From Ramlibacter pallidus (GTDB lineage: Bacteria > Pseudomonadota > Gammaproteobacteria > Burkholderiales > Burkholderiaceae_C): 64,000 bases of DNA. The DNA lies in assembly GCF_015070875.1 (NCBI RefSeq), contig NZ_JADDIV010000003.1:248001-312000 (forward strand). Direction: 5' to 3'. Made by a program: the position numbers and the translations under genes. This document shows, in pieces, positions 35,652 to 43,531 of this stretch; position 1 is the first letter of the stretch; the number at the start of each line of letters is the position of its first letter. The notes beneath the pieces are model-generated. The model saw only the letters and a list, made by a program, of their open reading frames with translations, ran no database searches and had not been told where the DNA came from.

Positions 35652-36193
35652 ACCTTCAGCACACCCCGGAACGCGCGCGCAGCGTAATAGGATTCTGCGC
35701 CGTTGTGATAGACGAAGACCTTGCCATACCGCCGGTCGCAGAAGAGCGCGCCGCCCAGCTTGCGGATGTCCGGCGGCGTCGCGATCCAGCTGGAGGTCTT
35801 GAGGTCGAACTCGCCGAGCTCCTGCAGCGCGCGGTACTGCGCCTCGTCCAGCAACTCGATGCCGATCTCGGCCGCCGTTTCCATCGCATTGCCCTTGGGC
35901 TTGTTCTCCTTGCGCGCATCGAGCGCCGCCCGGTCGAAGCAGAGGCTGCGGCGGCCGGCGGGGCTCTCCGGGGAGCAGTCGCAGAAGGTGAGCTGCCCCG
36001 ACTTCCTGTCGTGGCCGATCACGTCCGGTTCGCCGCCGCTCGCTTCCATCGCGGCCAGGGCCTTCAGCGCGGCCGGCTTCGCTTCCAGCCTGGCCTGCAC
36101 GTCGGCCCACGCCAAGCCCTTGTGGCGCTGCATGTTCTTGTCGAAGCGGGCCTTCAAGGTGCCCAGCAGATCCTGGCGTTCCTGTGTCTTCAT
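35648..36193 (-). CDS. DUF4256 domain protein
   Basis: This 181-residue protein opens MKTQERQDLLGTLKARFDKN and has the DUF4256 hallmarks: WADVQARLEAKPAALKALAAM, EPDVIGHDRKSGQLTFCDCS and FVYHNGAESYYAARAFRGVL. No catalytic site is known for the family. The start overlaps the GNAT gene's stop and the end overlaps the next gene, in the dense ATGA chain from 37111 down to 34411. Confidence 0.85.
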   Translation of the reverse strand: MKTQERQDLLGTLKARFDKNMQRHKGLAWADVQARLEAKPAALKALAAMEASGGEPDVIGHDRKSGQLTFCDCSPESPAGRRSLCFDRAALDARKENKPKGNAMETAAEIGIELLDEAQYRALQELGEFDLKTSSWIATPPDIRKLGGALFCDRRYGKVFVYHNGAESYYAARAFRGVLKV

Positions 36194-36728
36194 GGTGTCC
36201 TCGCGGGGTGGGCCAGCCGCCTGGCAACGACCCTGTTGCCATACGCCCGTCCTTCGAGAGCGTGGGTGCTGCTCCCCACGTCAGCGTAGCCCAGGCGAGC
36301 ATAGAACGCCAGTGCCCGCAGGTTGCCCTCCCACACCGTGAGCCACAGGCACGGTGCGCCCGCACCCGTCGCCAGCTTCTCCGCCTCGGACAGCAAGGCG
36401 GAGCCCACGCCGGTGCGCTGCGACCGCGGCTGGACGTACAGGCGGATCAGTTCGCAGCCCTGAACCCCTGCCGCAGGTGACTGGGTGACAGCCGTCGCGA
36501 CTTCGGCGAAGCCGACGAGACCGCCTGACGCTTCGGCCAAAATGAACCGGCGGCCCGGATCGGCGAGCCGGTCCGCGAAGGCCGCTTCGGAGTACTGTTG
36601 CAACGCCTCCCGCGCCAGGTCTGGCCGCACGCCCTCGGTGGCGTAGGTGTCGAGGAAGACCTGCGTGGCGAGCGCCGCGATCGTGGCGGCGTCACCGGAT
36701 GCGCCTGCCGCAGGGTGCTTCCGTTCAC
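36190..36728 (-). pseudogene. GNAT-family N-acetyltransferase with a one-base frameshift near its start
   Basis: The main reading frame (to the stop at 36190) gives a clear GNAT: DAATIAALATQVFLDTYATE, RFILAEASGGLVGFAEVATA, LIRLYVQPRSQRTGVGSALL (acetyl-CoA loop) and LTVWEGNLRALAFYARLGYA. Its frame has no start codon upstream before a stop. The GTG at 36728, which overlaps the tautomerase stop as expected for this operon, encodes VNGSTLRQAHP in another frame. Joining the two needs one extra G at CCGGTGAC (about 36692-36697), giving HPGDAATIAA. So a single G is missing: a recent mutation or an error in a G run. A shorter GTG start at 36630 would lose the first helix. Confidence 0.7.
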
Positions 36729-37111
36729 ACGTTCAGGTTGAAGCCCAGGTCCACTTCGGACGCTGGCAGGCCGCGGAGCCCCCAGTTGTCGAGAGGCGGC
36801 TCGTTCAGGACGATGATGATGTCTCTGGGCTGGATGCCCAGGGCGCCGAAGCGTTCGACGATGCCGCGATAAAGCTTCCGCTTGGCATCGAGCGATCGTC
36901 CCGGGAACATCTGGTACTCGACGAACGTGTAGTTCTCCGTCTTGCCCGGCGGGACGGGGAAGTGCTCCGGCTTGTGTTCGACGTAGCGGATCTGCTTGTC
37001 GTCTTCCGGGAGCTGGAGTGCTTCCAGCTGCGCGTGATACACCGCATCGATGAGGGCCGCGACTTCCGCGGCAGGACGGGGACGGCAGACTTCGATCTTG
37101 ACGATGGGCAT
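36725..37111 (-). CDS. Tautomerase family protein
   Basis: This 128-residue protein has the catalytic N-terminal Pro that follows the initiator Met in MPIVKIEVCRPRPAAEVAAL. It has the length and end (ILNEPPLDNWGLRGLPASEV-like) of the longer 4-oxalocrotonate tautomerase relatives with two fused beta-alpha-beta units. The Pro1 general base is intact; the second-site residues are not obvious. The substrate is unknown. It is followed by the GNAT gene with a stop-start overlap. Confidence 0.82.
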   Translation of the reverse strand: MPIVKIEVCRPRPAAEVAALIDAVYHAQLEALQLPEDDKQIRYVEHKPEHFPVPPGKTENYTFVEYQMFPGRSLDAKRKLYRGIVERFGALGIQPRDIIIVLNEPPLDNWGLRGLPASEVDLGFNLNV

Positions 37112-37154
37112 GGCAGGGGTGGCGGGGCGGGGAGGGAACGTTCTGACGGGAGTC

Positions 37155-37442
37155 TCAATCGTCGGGCCCATGCGACCTGCGCATGTTGCGATTGAGCCAG
37201 CCGGCGGGCACGAGGAGGAGCGGGAAGCCCAGCGCCATCAGCGCCAGGCCCCAGTAGAGGCCCGTTCGCTTGCACTGCGGCGAGGTGGTCTGCTCGTGCT
37301 GGCACATGACGGCAATGTCCGGACGCTGCAGCGCCGACCAGTTGGCACCGGCGAGCAGGAAGCCGATCAGGATCGCCAGGAGGGCGAAGCCGCGGAAGGC
37401 CCAGCGCGCGCGCCGCTTCTCGGCGTGGGTCATCGCGTCCAT
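37155..37442 (-). CDS. Small two-helix membrane protein
   Basis: This 95-residue protein has two hydrophobic segments (WAFRGFALLAILIGFLLAGA and GLYWGLALMALGFPLLLVPA) joined by a short loop with two Cys (MCQHEQTTSPQC) and ending NRNMRRSHGPDD. Both Cys would be periplasmic if the N-terminus is inside. No family recognised. It is 4 nt downstream of the VOC gene. Confidence 0.6.
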   Translation of the reverse strand: MDAMTHAEKRRARWAFRGFALLAILIGFLLAGANWSALQRPDIAVMCQHEQTTSPQCKRTGLYWGLALMALGFPLLLVPAGWLNRNMRRSHGPDD

Positions 37443-37446
37443 CGCG

Positions 37447-37836
37447 TCAGCTCCGGGACGCCTGCGCCGCTTCCACGAAGCCCAGGATGTAGCCGTCGGG
37501 GTCGCGGACGTAGAACTCGCGGCCATAGGGCATCGTGCGCAGGGGGACCGTGATGCTCGCTCCCGCCGCGGCGAATTCCGCCGAAAGGGCCGCCGCGTCC
37601 GCGACACCGAAGCAGGCATCCAGTTGTTCGGCCGATTCGAAGGCTTGCTGGTCCCGCCGGCGGTGCGGGGAGCAACGCAGGTGGACATGGCAGCCGTCGC
37701 GGGCCACGCCGGCATAGAAGCCCTCGTGGTCGAAGTCCACGGCGAACCCGAGGCAGTCGCGGTAGTGGGCAACCGAACGAGCGAGGTCGGCGACCTGCAG
37801 GACGGGGGCGCCGTAGGTGAGGCTGGCAGCGGGCAT
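37447..37836 (-). CDS. VOC family protein, bleomycin-resistance/glyoxalase type
   Basis: This 129-residue glyoxalase-fold protein has LTYGAPVLQVADLARSVAHY with YRDCLGFAVDFDHEGFYAGV in the first module and MPYGREFYVRDPDGYILGFV closing the second. The central HLRCSPHRRRDQQAFESAEQ loop is unusually basic. Members sequester drugs or catalyse varied metal-dependent steps; nothing here fixes the ligand. Expressed with the small membrane protein downstream. Confidence 0.83.
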   Translation of the reverse strand: MPAASLTYGAPVLQVADLARSVAHYRDCLGFAVDFDHEGFYAGVARDGCHVHLRCSPHRRRDQQAFESAEQLDACFGVADAAALSAEFAAAGASITVPLRTMPYGREFYVRDPDGYILGFVEAAQASRS

Positions 37837-37974
37837 GGATGCTCTCCTCGGTGGGTCACGCGACCGCGATCGGGGGGCTGCCCCTGCGGCGCGTCAATGC
37901 TATCCGGGACGGGCTGGTTTGGAAACGGCCGCGCGAGTCGATGTCGAGGGAGGCCGGGCAGCGCTCACCGCCCT

Positions 37975-38406
37975 TCAAGCGCGCGAAAGCTCGATGCGGA
38001 TCCAGGGTTGCCATCGCCCCCTGCCTCCCTTGATCTCCCACAAGCCCGTGAGCCGGTCTTTCCGCGCGTTGAACGCGCCCTCGAAGCGGACCGTCTTCCC
38101 CTGGATGGTCCAGCGGCGGCCATCCAGGGCCAGGACGAAGGCTTCCGTCATGCCTTGGTCGTCGTAGGAGCGCGAGAAGTACGCCGTCGTCGCCGCATCG
38201 AACCCCATCACTTCCATCGATCGCGCCGGCTTGCCGTCGAAGCGGGCATCCACCTCGTGGACGATGAAGTGCTTCCCGGGAAGCCATCGGTAGGTGTCGG
38301 TGGCGACCAGGGAGCCGGCCGGGCTGGCTTCGGTCGCCAGCACTTCGCCGGTGGTGTTCCACGTGCCGATGAAGATCTCGAAGCGGGACATGGGGCTTGC
38401 TGCCAT
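37975..38406 (-). CDS. DUF1579-like protein
   Basis: This 143-residue lipocalin-like beta protein has MSRFEIFIGTWNTTGEVLAT at the start, then KHFIVHEVDARFDGKPARSM, MGFDAATTAYFSRSYDDQG and WTIQGKTVRFEGAFNARKDR. The family pattern (DUF1579, 'lipid or heme-sensing' in some annotations) fits, but no ligand site is defined. The gap to the VOC gene (37837-37974) shows no gene or hairpin. Confidence 0.7.
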   Translation of the reverse strand: MAASPMSRFEIFIGTWNTTGEVLATEASPAGSLVATDTYRWLPGKHFIVHEVDARFDGKPARSMEVMGFDAATTAYFSRSYDDQGMTEAFVLALDGRRWTIQGKTVRFEGAFNARKDRLTGLWEIKGGRGRWQPWIRIELSRA

Positions 38407-38435
38407 GGTTCTCCTTTGGAGCACTGCGGACGAAG

Positions 38436-38795
38436 TCAGGCTTCTTCGGCGTCCTTGCGCGACGCGCGCGCCAGCTGCTCGACCAGTTCGTCCGGGATCG
38501 ATTTCGAAGGCGAGAAGGTGATGCCGGTCTTCGTCGCCTTCAGCCCGGCGGCCGCGATCTCATCGGCGAAGCGCGCGATGGCGCCCGGACGGAAATAGAG
38601 CCCGCACTGCTTGCTGAAGGCGGCATAGCTCGCGACGACCTGGCCGCCGATTGCGAACCCGGGCATGTTGTACGCCACGATTTCCTCCGCTTCCGGCAGG
38701 GCACGCGACAGCACCGCGCGCAGCCGTTCCAGCTCGGGGCGAAACGGTTCGGGCGCGGCGGCAAGATAGGCGTCGTGGTCGGCGATCGTGGCCAT
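38436..38795 (-). CDS. DUF1801-family protein
   Basis: This 119-residue protein has PFRPELERLRAVLSRALPEA, EEIVAYNMPGFAIGGQVVAS and GLYFRPGAIARFADEIAAAG, the consensus of the short DUF1801 (YdhG-type) proteins. The C-terminus (FSPSKSIPDELVEQLARASR) is also typical. Role unknown. It is preceded by the RibD-like reductase gene at 60 nt. Confidence 0.82.
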   Translation of the reverse strand: MATIADHDAYLAAAPEPFRPELERLRAVLSRALPEAEEIVAYNMPGFAIGGQVVASYAAFSKQCGLYFRPGAIARFADEIAAAGLKATKTGITFSPSKSIPDELVEQLARASRKDAEEA

Positions 38796-38854
38796 GGCTG
38801 GAGCTCCCGTGAAGACCTGCAGGATTTCGCGATTCTCGCCCGCACGACGGGGCG

Positions 38855-39412
38855 TCAGCGTGCCTGCCTGTAGTGCATCACGACCGCGCCGCAGCGAAGC
38901 GGCTTCGCCGAGACCAGCGCGAGCCGCCGCGTGGCGGGCAAGCCGCCCTCGTACAGGATCGGCCCGTGGCCGGCGATCCTGGGATGGACGAGAAAGATGT
39001 ACTCGTCGATCAGGTCCAGCCGGTCGAGCTCGGTGGCGAGCTTGCCGCTGCCGAGGAGGATGCCGCCGGGCGTCGCGTCCTTGAGCTTCTGGATGCCCGC
39101 GCGCAGGTCGCCCGCAACGTGGTGGCTGTGGGTCCACGGAAAGTCCTTCCGCGTCGAGGACACGACGTACTTCGGCTTGGCCTCCAGCTTGATCGCCCAC
39201 TCGCGAAGGGCGGGCGGTGCCTCCACCTCGCCACGGGCGACCGCGGGCCAATGGCTTTCCATCATCTCGTAGGTGACACGGCCCCACAGCATGGCGCCGT
39301 GCTCGTCCATGAGGCGGGTGAAGAAGGCGTGCGTCTCGTCGTCGGCGATGCCCTCCTGGTGGTCGACGCAGCCGTCCAGGGTGACGTTGAGGCAGAAGGT
39401 GAGGCGTCCCAT
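38855..39412 (-). CDS. RibD C-terminal/dihydrofolate reductase-fold protein
   Basis: This 185-residue protein has the DHFR-like fold of the RibD reductase domain: LTFCLNVTLDGCVDHQEGIA, MLWGRVTYEMMESHWPAVAR, YVVSSTRKDFPWT and GGILLGSGKLATELDRLDLI, ending FLVHPRIAGHGPILYEGG. An NADPH-dependent reductase is likely; the substrate is unlikely to be riboflavin precursor since the deaminase domain is missing. The start MGRLTFCLNV is conserved in the family. Confidence 0.85.
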   Translation of the reverse strand: MGRLTFCLNVTLDGCVDHQEGIADDETHAFFTRLMDEHGAMLWGRVTYEMMESHWPAVARGEVEAPPALREWAIKLEAKPKYVVSSTRKDFPWTHSHHVAGDLRAGIQKLKDATPGGILLGSGKLATELDRLDLIDEYIFLVHPRIAGHGPILYEGGLPATRRLALVSAKPLRCGAVVMHYRQAR

Positions 39413-39431
39413 GGTGTCGTAGTCCAACCGG

Positions 39432-39641
39432 CTAGCGGGGAGACAAGTGGTACGCGACGAGTGCGTTGGCATGGCCATGGCCCAGGCCGTGCTCTGACTT
39501 GAGCAAGGCCACCAACTCCATATGCTTGAGGTTGCCGGCGCCTTGCAGGACGCCGAACCAGTGCTCGACAGGATGCCCGTACTTCTTCTCGATGGAAGGG
39601 AAGTAGGAAGCGGGACCCTGGACCTTCTGCGATTTTTCCAT
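39432..39641 (-). CDS. DUF4287 domain protein
   Basis: This 69-residue protein, MEKSQKVQGPASYFPSIEKK followed by YGHPVEHWF, KHMELVALLKSEHGLGHGHA and ALVAYHL, is an intact short DUF4287 protein. The His-rich helix pair and length are normal. Function is not established. It is 19 nt upstream of the RibD-like gene. Confidence 0.85.
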   Translation of the reverse strand: MEKSQKVQGPASYFPSIEKKYGHPVEHWFGVLQGAGNLKHMELVALLKSEHGLGHGHANALVAYHLSPR

Positions 39642-39670
39642 GTTGAACCTCGAACGCGCGGCTGACTGAT

Positions 39671-39719
39671 GCTGTGGGGCGACGGTGCAGTCGCCGCGCG
39701 ACCGTGGGTGCCCCACAGC
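39671..39719. repeat. Long perfect inverted repeat between small genes
   Basis: GCTGTGGGGC (39671-39680) pairs perfectly with GCCCCACAGC (39710-39719), and an inner ACGGT/ACCGT pair (39682-39686 with 39701-39705) extends the stem. No T-run follows on either strand. It may be an mRNA end structure or an eroded cassette recombination site. The rest of 39642-39824 shows no gene. Confidence 0.55.
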
Positions 39720-39824
39720 CACGACGAACGAAGGCCACCGGAATCGACATGCCCTGGTACGCATTCCTGCGCCGGTGGTGTGGACCGCACGTTGGGCGTC
39801 GCGGGAGCTCTGTGTCGCCTGCCA

Positions 39825-40370
39825 TCAGGTGGGCCGCTCACTCGGCGGCAGGGCGGCAGCGGTGCCTCGGTACCCCCCATCCGGCAGGCCCGTCGTCGTG
39901 GACACGTCCCTGCGAAGCCGGCGCGCCGCCTCGCCTTCGACGAGCTCGAGGGACGACCAGAACCTGCGACCTTCGTACTGCGCGGAGAATGCGTCGACCA
40001 CCAACTCGCGGTCGCCCGCTCGCTCGACGAGCGCCACGACAATCGTCGGGCGCCTTCCGAAAGGATGATAGGACGCCACGTGCGAAAACCGCTCCAGGGA
40101 CAGTTCCACCTGGTGCCGCACGAGCACGGCATTCCGCCACCGAACCGTGACCGTCTTCCGACCGGAGTCGAACAGAATCTCCCTTGCCTGCGCGATGGAC
40201 ACGATCCACGTGCCGGCAGCCAGGAGAAATGCCGTGACCACGAGGGCTGCGTGAACGCCAAAATCGAGAGCGAGCAAAGCGAAGCATGCAACGGTCACGG
40301 CGGCCAGGATCAAAGCCGCCCGCAGGCGGACCTTGCGGGGCGTGACGGAACGGAGTGAAGCAAGGCCCAT
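39825..40370 (-). CDS. Two-helix membrane protein of unknown function
   Basis: This 181-residue protein has two adjacent hydrophobic segments (AALILAAVTVACFALLALDF and ALVVTAFLLAAGTWIVSIAQ) followed by a soluble domain with strand pattern FDSGRKTVTVRWRNAVLVRH, like the membrane-anchored PH-like domains of small bacterial proteins. The tail is Ser/Pro-rich. No motif supports an enzyme. Family uncertain. Confidence 0.6.
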   Translation of the reverse strand: MGLASLRSVTPRKVRLRAALILAAVTVACFALLALDFGVHAALVVTAFLLAAGTWIVSIAQAREILFDSGRKTVTVRWRNAVLVRHQVELSLERFSHVASYHPFGRRPTIVVALVERAGDRELVVDAFSAQYEGRRFWSSLELVEGEAARRLRRDVSTTTGLPDGGYRGTAAALPPSERPT

Positions 40371-40403
40371 GTTCGCTAGCGCCCGAGTCAGCGTGAACGT
40401 GAC

Positions 40404-41030
40404 CTAGTCGCCACCGCAGCCTCCGCCACAACCGTTGTCGGATCCCGACCCGCCGCAGCCACCACCCCCACGACCGTCCGCCGACGCGGGCTTCCTGAAG
40501 CTGGACGGGTCGTACACGACGGCACCCGGCGTGTTCAGCTTGGCATCCAGCGCGAACAGCAGCGGCAGACGGGTGGCCTTGAGCGGATGGATGTTCTCCT
40601 CCAGGCAAGCGAGGCGCCAGGTGCGCCACGTGGCCATCCGGTCCTTGTCGGCTGCGCGCATGACCGACCCTTCCGGGATGTGGTGGAAGTAGCCTCCGAA
40701 CGCGCGCTGGCAGAACGCGCGATAGGCACGCGTGTCGAGGATGAACGCATGCCACAGGGCGTCCGCCACCTTGGACGGCATGGCCACGAGCTGGCCGCCG
40801 GCTCTCTTGTGCACCAGGAAGAACTGGCGGAGTGCGCGTGCGGCGAGCTGGACGTCCTTGGGTTCCAGTTGGGGATACGATCTGGAGAAAGTCTCCAGCA
40901 CCCCGCTGGGGAAGACGTAGGACCGGATGTGATGCTCCCGATCCAGGTCGCGCCGGCGGACGTATTGCCAGGCGGCGAATGCTCCCATGGCCGCGAGGGC
41001 AACCATCAGCAGGTCGAGGCCGACTGTCAT
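40404..41030 (-). CDS. Membrane-anchored glycine-rich domain protein with Gly/Cys tail
   Basis: This 208-residue protein has an N-terminal helix LLMVALAAMGAFAAWQYVRR, then a soluble part with LWHAFILDTRAYRAFCQRAF and GGYFHHIPEGS, the pattern of the plant/bacterial glycine-rich domain (GRDP, DUF1399-like) proteins. It ends in GGGGCGGSGSDNGCGGGCGG plus D, a Gly/Cys tail of the kind seen in TIGR04222-type membrane proteins. The Cys residues could bind metal or form disulfides. A fragment of a near-identical gene lies at about 46163-46205. Confidence 0.68.
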   Translation of the reverse strand: MTVGLDLLMVALAAMGAFAAWQYVRRRDLDREHHIRSYVFPSGVLETFSRSYPQLEPKDVQLAARALRQFFLVHKRAGGQLVAMPSKVADALWHAFILDTRAYRAFCQRAFGGYFHHIPEGSVMRAADKDRMATWRTWRLACLEENIHPLKATRLPLLFALDAKLNTPGAVVYDPSSFRKPASADGRGGGGCGGSGSDNGCGGGCGGD

Positions 41031-41079
41031 TGGATCCGCCGGCCACCTCGGAAGCTCACGTCCGGGGCCCTGTCAGCCG

Positions 41080-41649
41080 TCACTCCCGCACGCCCTTCCG
41101 AAATCGGTCGTAGGTACTCCACTCCGCATCCTGCTCGATGTCGATCTCGATCGGAAAGCGCTTCTGGTCCCGCAACGCCATGTTCAGCAATTCCATGAAC
41201 TGGTCTTCGGACCGGGCATAGAAGATCCATTCGCGCAGGTTCTCACCGGTCGACACCAACGCCAGCAGCGCCACGCCCGGACGTTCGACGAGCGGCGCGA
41301 GAAGGTCCTCCAGCCGGTCCATGTCCTCGCGCTCGCTCGCGCCGGGCATTCCCGAGTCGGATGTGTAACGCCACATCACGATCGCGCGGTGGGGAAGGTC
41401 GGCACGCCGGAAGCCGGGACGGAAGTCCTTGGCAAAGCGGAAAACGATGGCGCGATCCAGGGTCTTGTGCCTCGACGTGGCGGTGGCCCAGGTGACGACG
41501 TCGGAGGGGGATGCGGATGCGGGGGTGGGGAGAGCCATTGCCACGATGAGGAGGAAGGCGCTCCAGCGGCTCGTGAACCGAATCGCCAGGGCAGGCCGTG
41601 CAGGAGAACGACCGGGACGAGGTGGAGCAGGGCGAGCGGGCAGCTTCAT
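41080..41649 (-). CDS. Exported DUF695-like protein
   Basis: This 189-residue protein has a basic n-region and hydrophobic segment (SAFLLIVAMALPTPASASPS) that look like a signal peptide. The rest matches the DUF695 pattern: RAIVMWRYTSDSGMPGASER, LALVSTGENLREWIFYARSE and FPIEIDIEQDAEWSTYDRFR. DUF695 proteins are often found in accessory DNA, with unknown role. It overlaps the DUF1272 gene by ATGA. Confidence 0.72.
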   Translation of the reverse strand: MKLPARPAPPRPGRSPARPALAIRFTSRWSAFLLIVAMALPTPASASPSDVVTWATATSRHKTLDRAIVFRFAKDFRPGFRRADLPHRAIVMWRYTSDSGMPGASEREDMDRLEDLLAPLVERPGVALLALVSTGENLREWIFYARSEDQFMELLNMALRDQKRFPIEIDIEQDAEWSTYDRFRKGVRE

Positions 41650-41903
41650 GCGGGCTCGCGGAGCTCCGCGCATCCCTGTGCCTTGAGGACACGTTCCGCC
41701 GACGCCGGGAATCTCTCCAGTTTCGCCGCGGGCCGCCGTGGGCGCGCCACCAGCTCGCCGCCGCAGTTCGGGCACTTCCCGTGCAGCACCGAGCTTGCGC
41801 AGTCCGTGCAGAAGGTGCATTCGAACGAGCAGATGCGCGCGTCCGCGGACTCCGGCGGAAGGTCGCGGTCGCAGCATTCGCAGTTGGGGCGCAGTTGGAG
41901 CAT
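41646..41903 (-). CDS. DUF1272 zinc-binding protein
   Basis: This 85-residue protein, MLQLRPNCECCDRDLPPESA, continues ICSFECTFCTDCASSVLHGK and CPNCGGELVARPRRP: eight conserved Cys in CxxC pairs, a two-site zinc-ribbon typical of DUF1272. The start is exact for the family. Function unknown. The 104-bp gap upstream (41904-42007) holds no gene. Confidence 0.9.
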   Translation of the reverse strand: MLQLRPNCECCDRDLPPESADARICSFECTFCTDCASSVLHGKCPNCGGELVARPRRPAAKLERFPASAERVLKAQGCAELREPA

Positions 41904-42007
41904 GGAAGGGTTCCTGTGGGATGCTGGCGGATGCTACGTCGGTCCGTGCGGGCTGCCAAGATGCATCGCGCAGGGCCTCCACCTTCCGATCCCGCGGCAC
42001 TGTGTCC

Positions 42008-42451
42008 TCACCGGCATTCGATCCTTGCGCCCTCCGTCTCCACCCGGACCGCGAGCGCCGGCGTGGCGGCATCCGTGCTTTGCAGGTTGGTTGCGGTGGT
42101 GAGCCGGTCGCCCTCGAGGCGGTATTCGTACTCCCGCGTCGAGCCGATCAGGCTGGTCTGGAACGTGCTGCCGGTGAGCGTGGCTGCATAGACGTTGGGC
42201 CGCGCGATGCGGTAGCTGTACTTGCTGGTCACCGTGCCGCCCGAGGAGGCGCAGGACGACTCCAGCCGATCGTCCGTGAACTGGAGGACGCACCGCCCGG
42301 TGCTGTCTTCTGCCTTGGCGCCGCTGGCGAAGTGCTGGACGATCTTCACGGCCCGCCAGCAGCCGACCAGGGCAGGGTCGGGCGCGGCCGCGTGGATGCA
42401 GGGGGCGATGAGGGCGATGGAGAAGAGCAGGGAGATCGCGAACGGTTTCAT
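42008..42451 (-). CDS. Small exported protein of unknown function
   Basis: This 147-residue protein has signal peptide MKPFAISLLFSIALIAPCIH ending AAA. The mature chain has ALVGCWRAVKIVQHFASGAK and VLQFTDDRLESSCASSGGTV, a lipocalin-like beta pattern with two or three Cys that may pair. It ends RVETEGARIECR. No family recognised. Confidence 0.6.
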   Translation of the reverse strand: MKPFAISLLFSIALIAPCIHAAAPDPALVGCWRAVKIVQHFASGAKAEDSTGRCVLQFTDDRLESSCASSGGTVTSKYSYRIARPNVYAATLTGSTFQTSLIGSTREYEYRLEGDRLTTATNLQSTDAATPALAVRVETEGARIECR

Positions 42452-42504
42452 GGTGGAAAGGTTGATGCGGAAACCCCCGGAGGCCCGGGCGTCCGTCCGG
42501 TGGG

Positions 42505-43020
42505 TCAGAGTGCGCCCCGCTCGGGCAGCACGAGCTTGCCAAGCGACATGAGCCCCTGGGCATCGAGCTCGCTGCATTCGGCCCACGTTCTTGTCCCTGA
42601 AAAGGTGGAAATATGCGTTGCGGAGATGGCGACCGTCCCCCCTATGGGCAAGGCTCCGACCTCGAGCGAGGTATTCCTCGGGGCGGAGACATGCAGGAAC
42701 CGCCTTTCTCCGGCGGCCACGGCCAGGGTGGAAGCCGGCGCCTCCGCGTTGCCGCCATGGGGTGCCGAAGCGATCTTGTGCACGCCGGGCGCGACCACCG
42801 CGGCCGTGTATGTCATCGGCGGGAGCTTCGCCACGAGGCGCCCGTCGATGTACACCGGAAGCGTGGTCCCGTCGTGGGGCGCGCGGATGAGGTAGACGAT
42901 GGCCATGCCGGGCGGAGCGTCCTGGAGCACGACGTTCGGCGGAAAGGAAAGGGGCTTGAACTCGCTGGCGCATCCCGCGAGCAGGGCCAAGAAGGCGGCG
43001 AGCAGAAAGCGTCTGTGCAT
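42505..43020 (-). CDS. DUF2846-like lipoprotein
   Basis: This 171-residue lipoprotein has MHRRFLLAAFLALLAGCASE with lipobox LLAGC. The DUF2846 pattern follows: GMAIVYLIRAPHDGTTLPVY, IDGRLVAKLPPMTYTAAVVA and GVHKIASAPHG. Such proteins are small periplasmic lipoproteins of unknown role. Asp after Cys (inner-membrane retention) is absent, so outer-membrane sorting is expected. Confidence 0.75.
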   Translation of the reverse strand: MHRRFLLAAFLALLAGCASEFKPLSFPPNVVLQDAPPGMAIVYLIRAPHDGTTLPVYIDGRLVAKLPPMTYTAAVVAPGVHKIASAPHGGNAEAPASTLAVAAGERRFLHVSAPRNTSLEVGALPIGGTVAISATHISTFSGTRTWAECSELDAQGLMSLGKLVLPERGAL

Positions 43021-43107
43021 TGCATGGTTCCTCGGGTTCCTTACGCTGTGCATCTCGTCTCCTTTGTGCTTCACGTCGACATGCCCTTCGGTGACCGGCA
43101 TTGCTCG

Positions 43108-43503
43108 TCATTTGTAGGAAACCTCGAAGCTCCCCTTGTCCTTCGTGACCAGGTTCTTGCCGAAGGACAGATGGGAGAACGCCGAGTTGTACTCCAGGAC
43201 GACGGACGACGGCCGGACTGCGACGACCTTGTAGTCGACCTTGGAATGGTGGTCTTGCTGCACGAACGATTCACCGGTGGCGAGAATGAAATCCCTCGAG
43301 TCGTTTGCGGCGGCCGCTTTCGAGGTGAACGCCTGGTTCGCCGTGAAGTGCACCCTGTGGTCGCCGGCTTTCTGGATCGTGGCCATGGACGTGAAAACGT
43401 GCAGCGCCAGCTGGTCCTTCTGGCGGTCGACGGTTTGTTCCACCAGCGGGTTCCCGGTGCAGCCAAGGGCGGCCAATGCGAGGGCGGGAAGGGTGCCTCT
43501 CAT
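43108..43503 (-). CDS. Small lipoprotein of unknown function
   Basis: This 131-residue protein has MRGTLPALALAALGCTGNPL, a short signal with lipobox AALGC. The mature part (QLALHVFTSMATIQKAGDHR, VDYKVVAVRPSSVVLEYNSA) is beta-rich. Mature residues give no domain match I recognise. It lies between the DUF2846 lipoprotein and the hydroxylase. Confidence 0.55.
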   Translation of the reverse strand: MRGTLPALALAALGCTGNPLVEQTVDRQKDQLALHVFTSMATIQKAGDHRVHFTANQAFTSKAAAANDSRDFILATGESFVQQDHHSKVDYKVVAVRPSSVVLEYNSAFSHLSFGKNLVTKDKGSFEVSYK

Positions 43504-43531
43504 CTGCTGCGAGCCGGCATGCGCCCCACGC

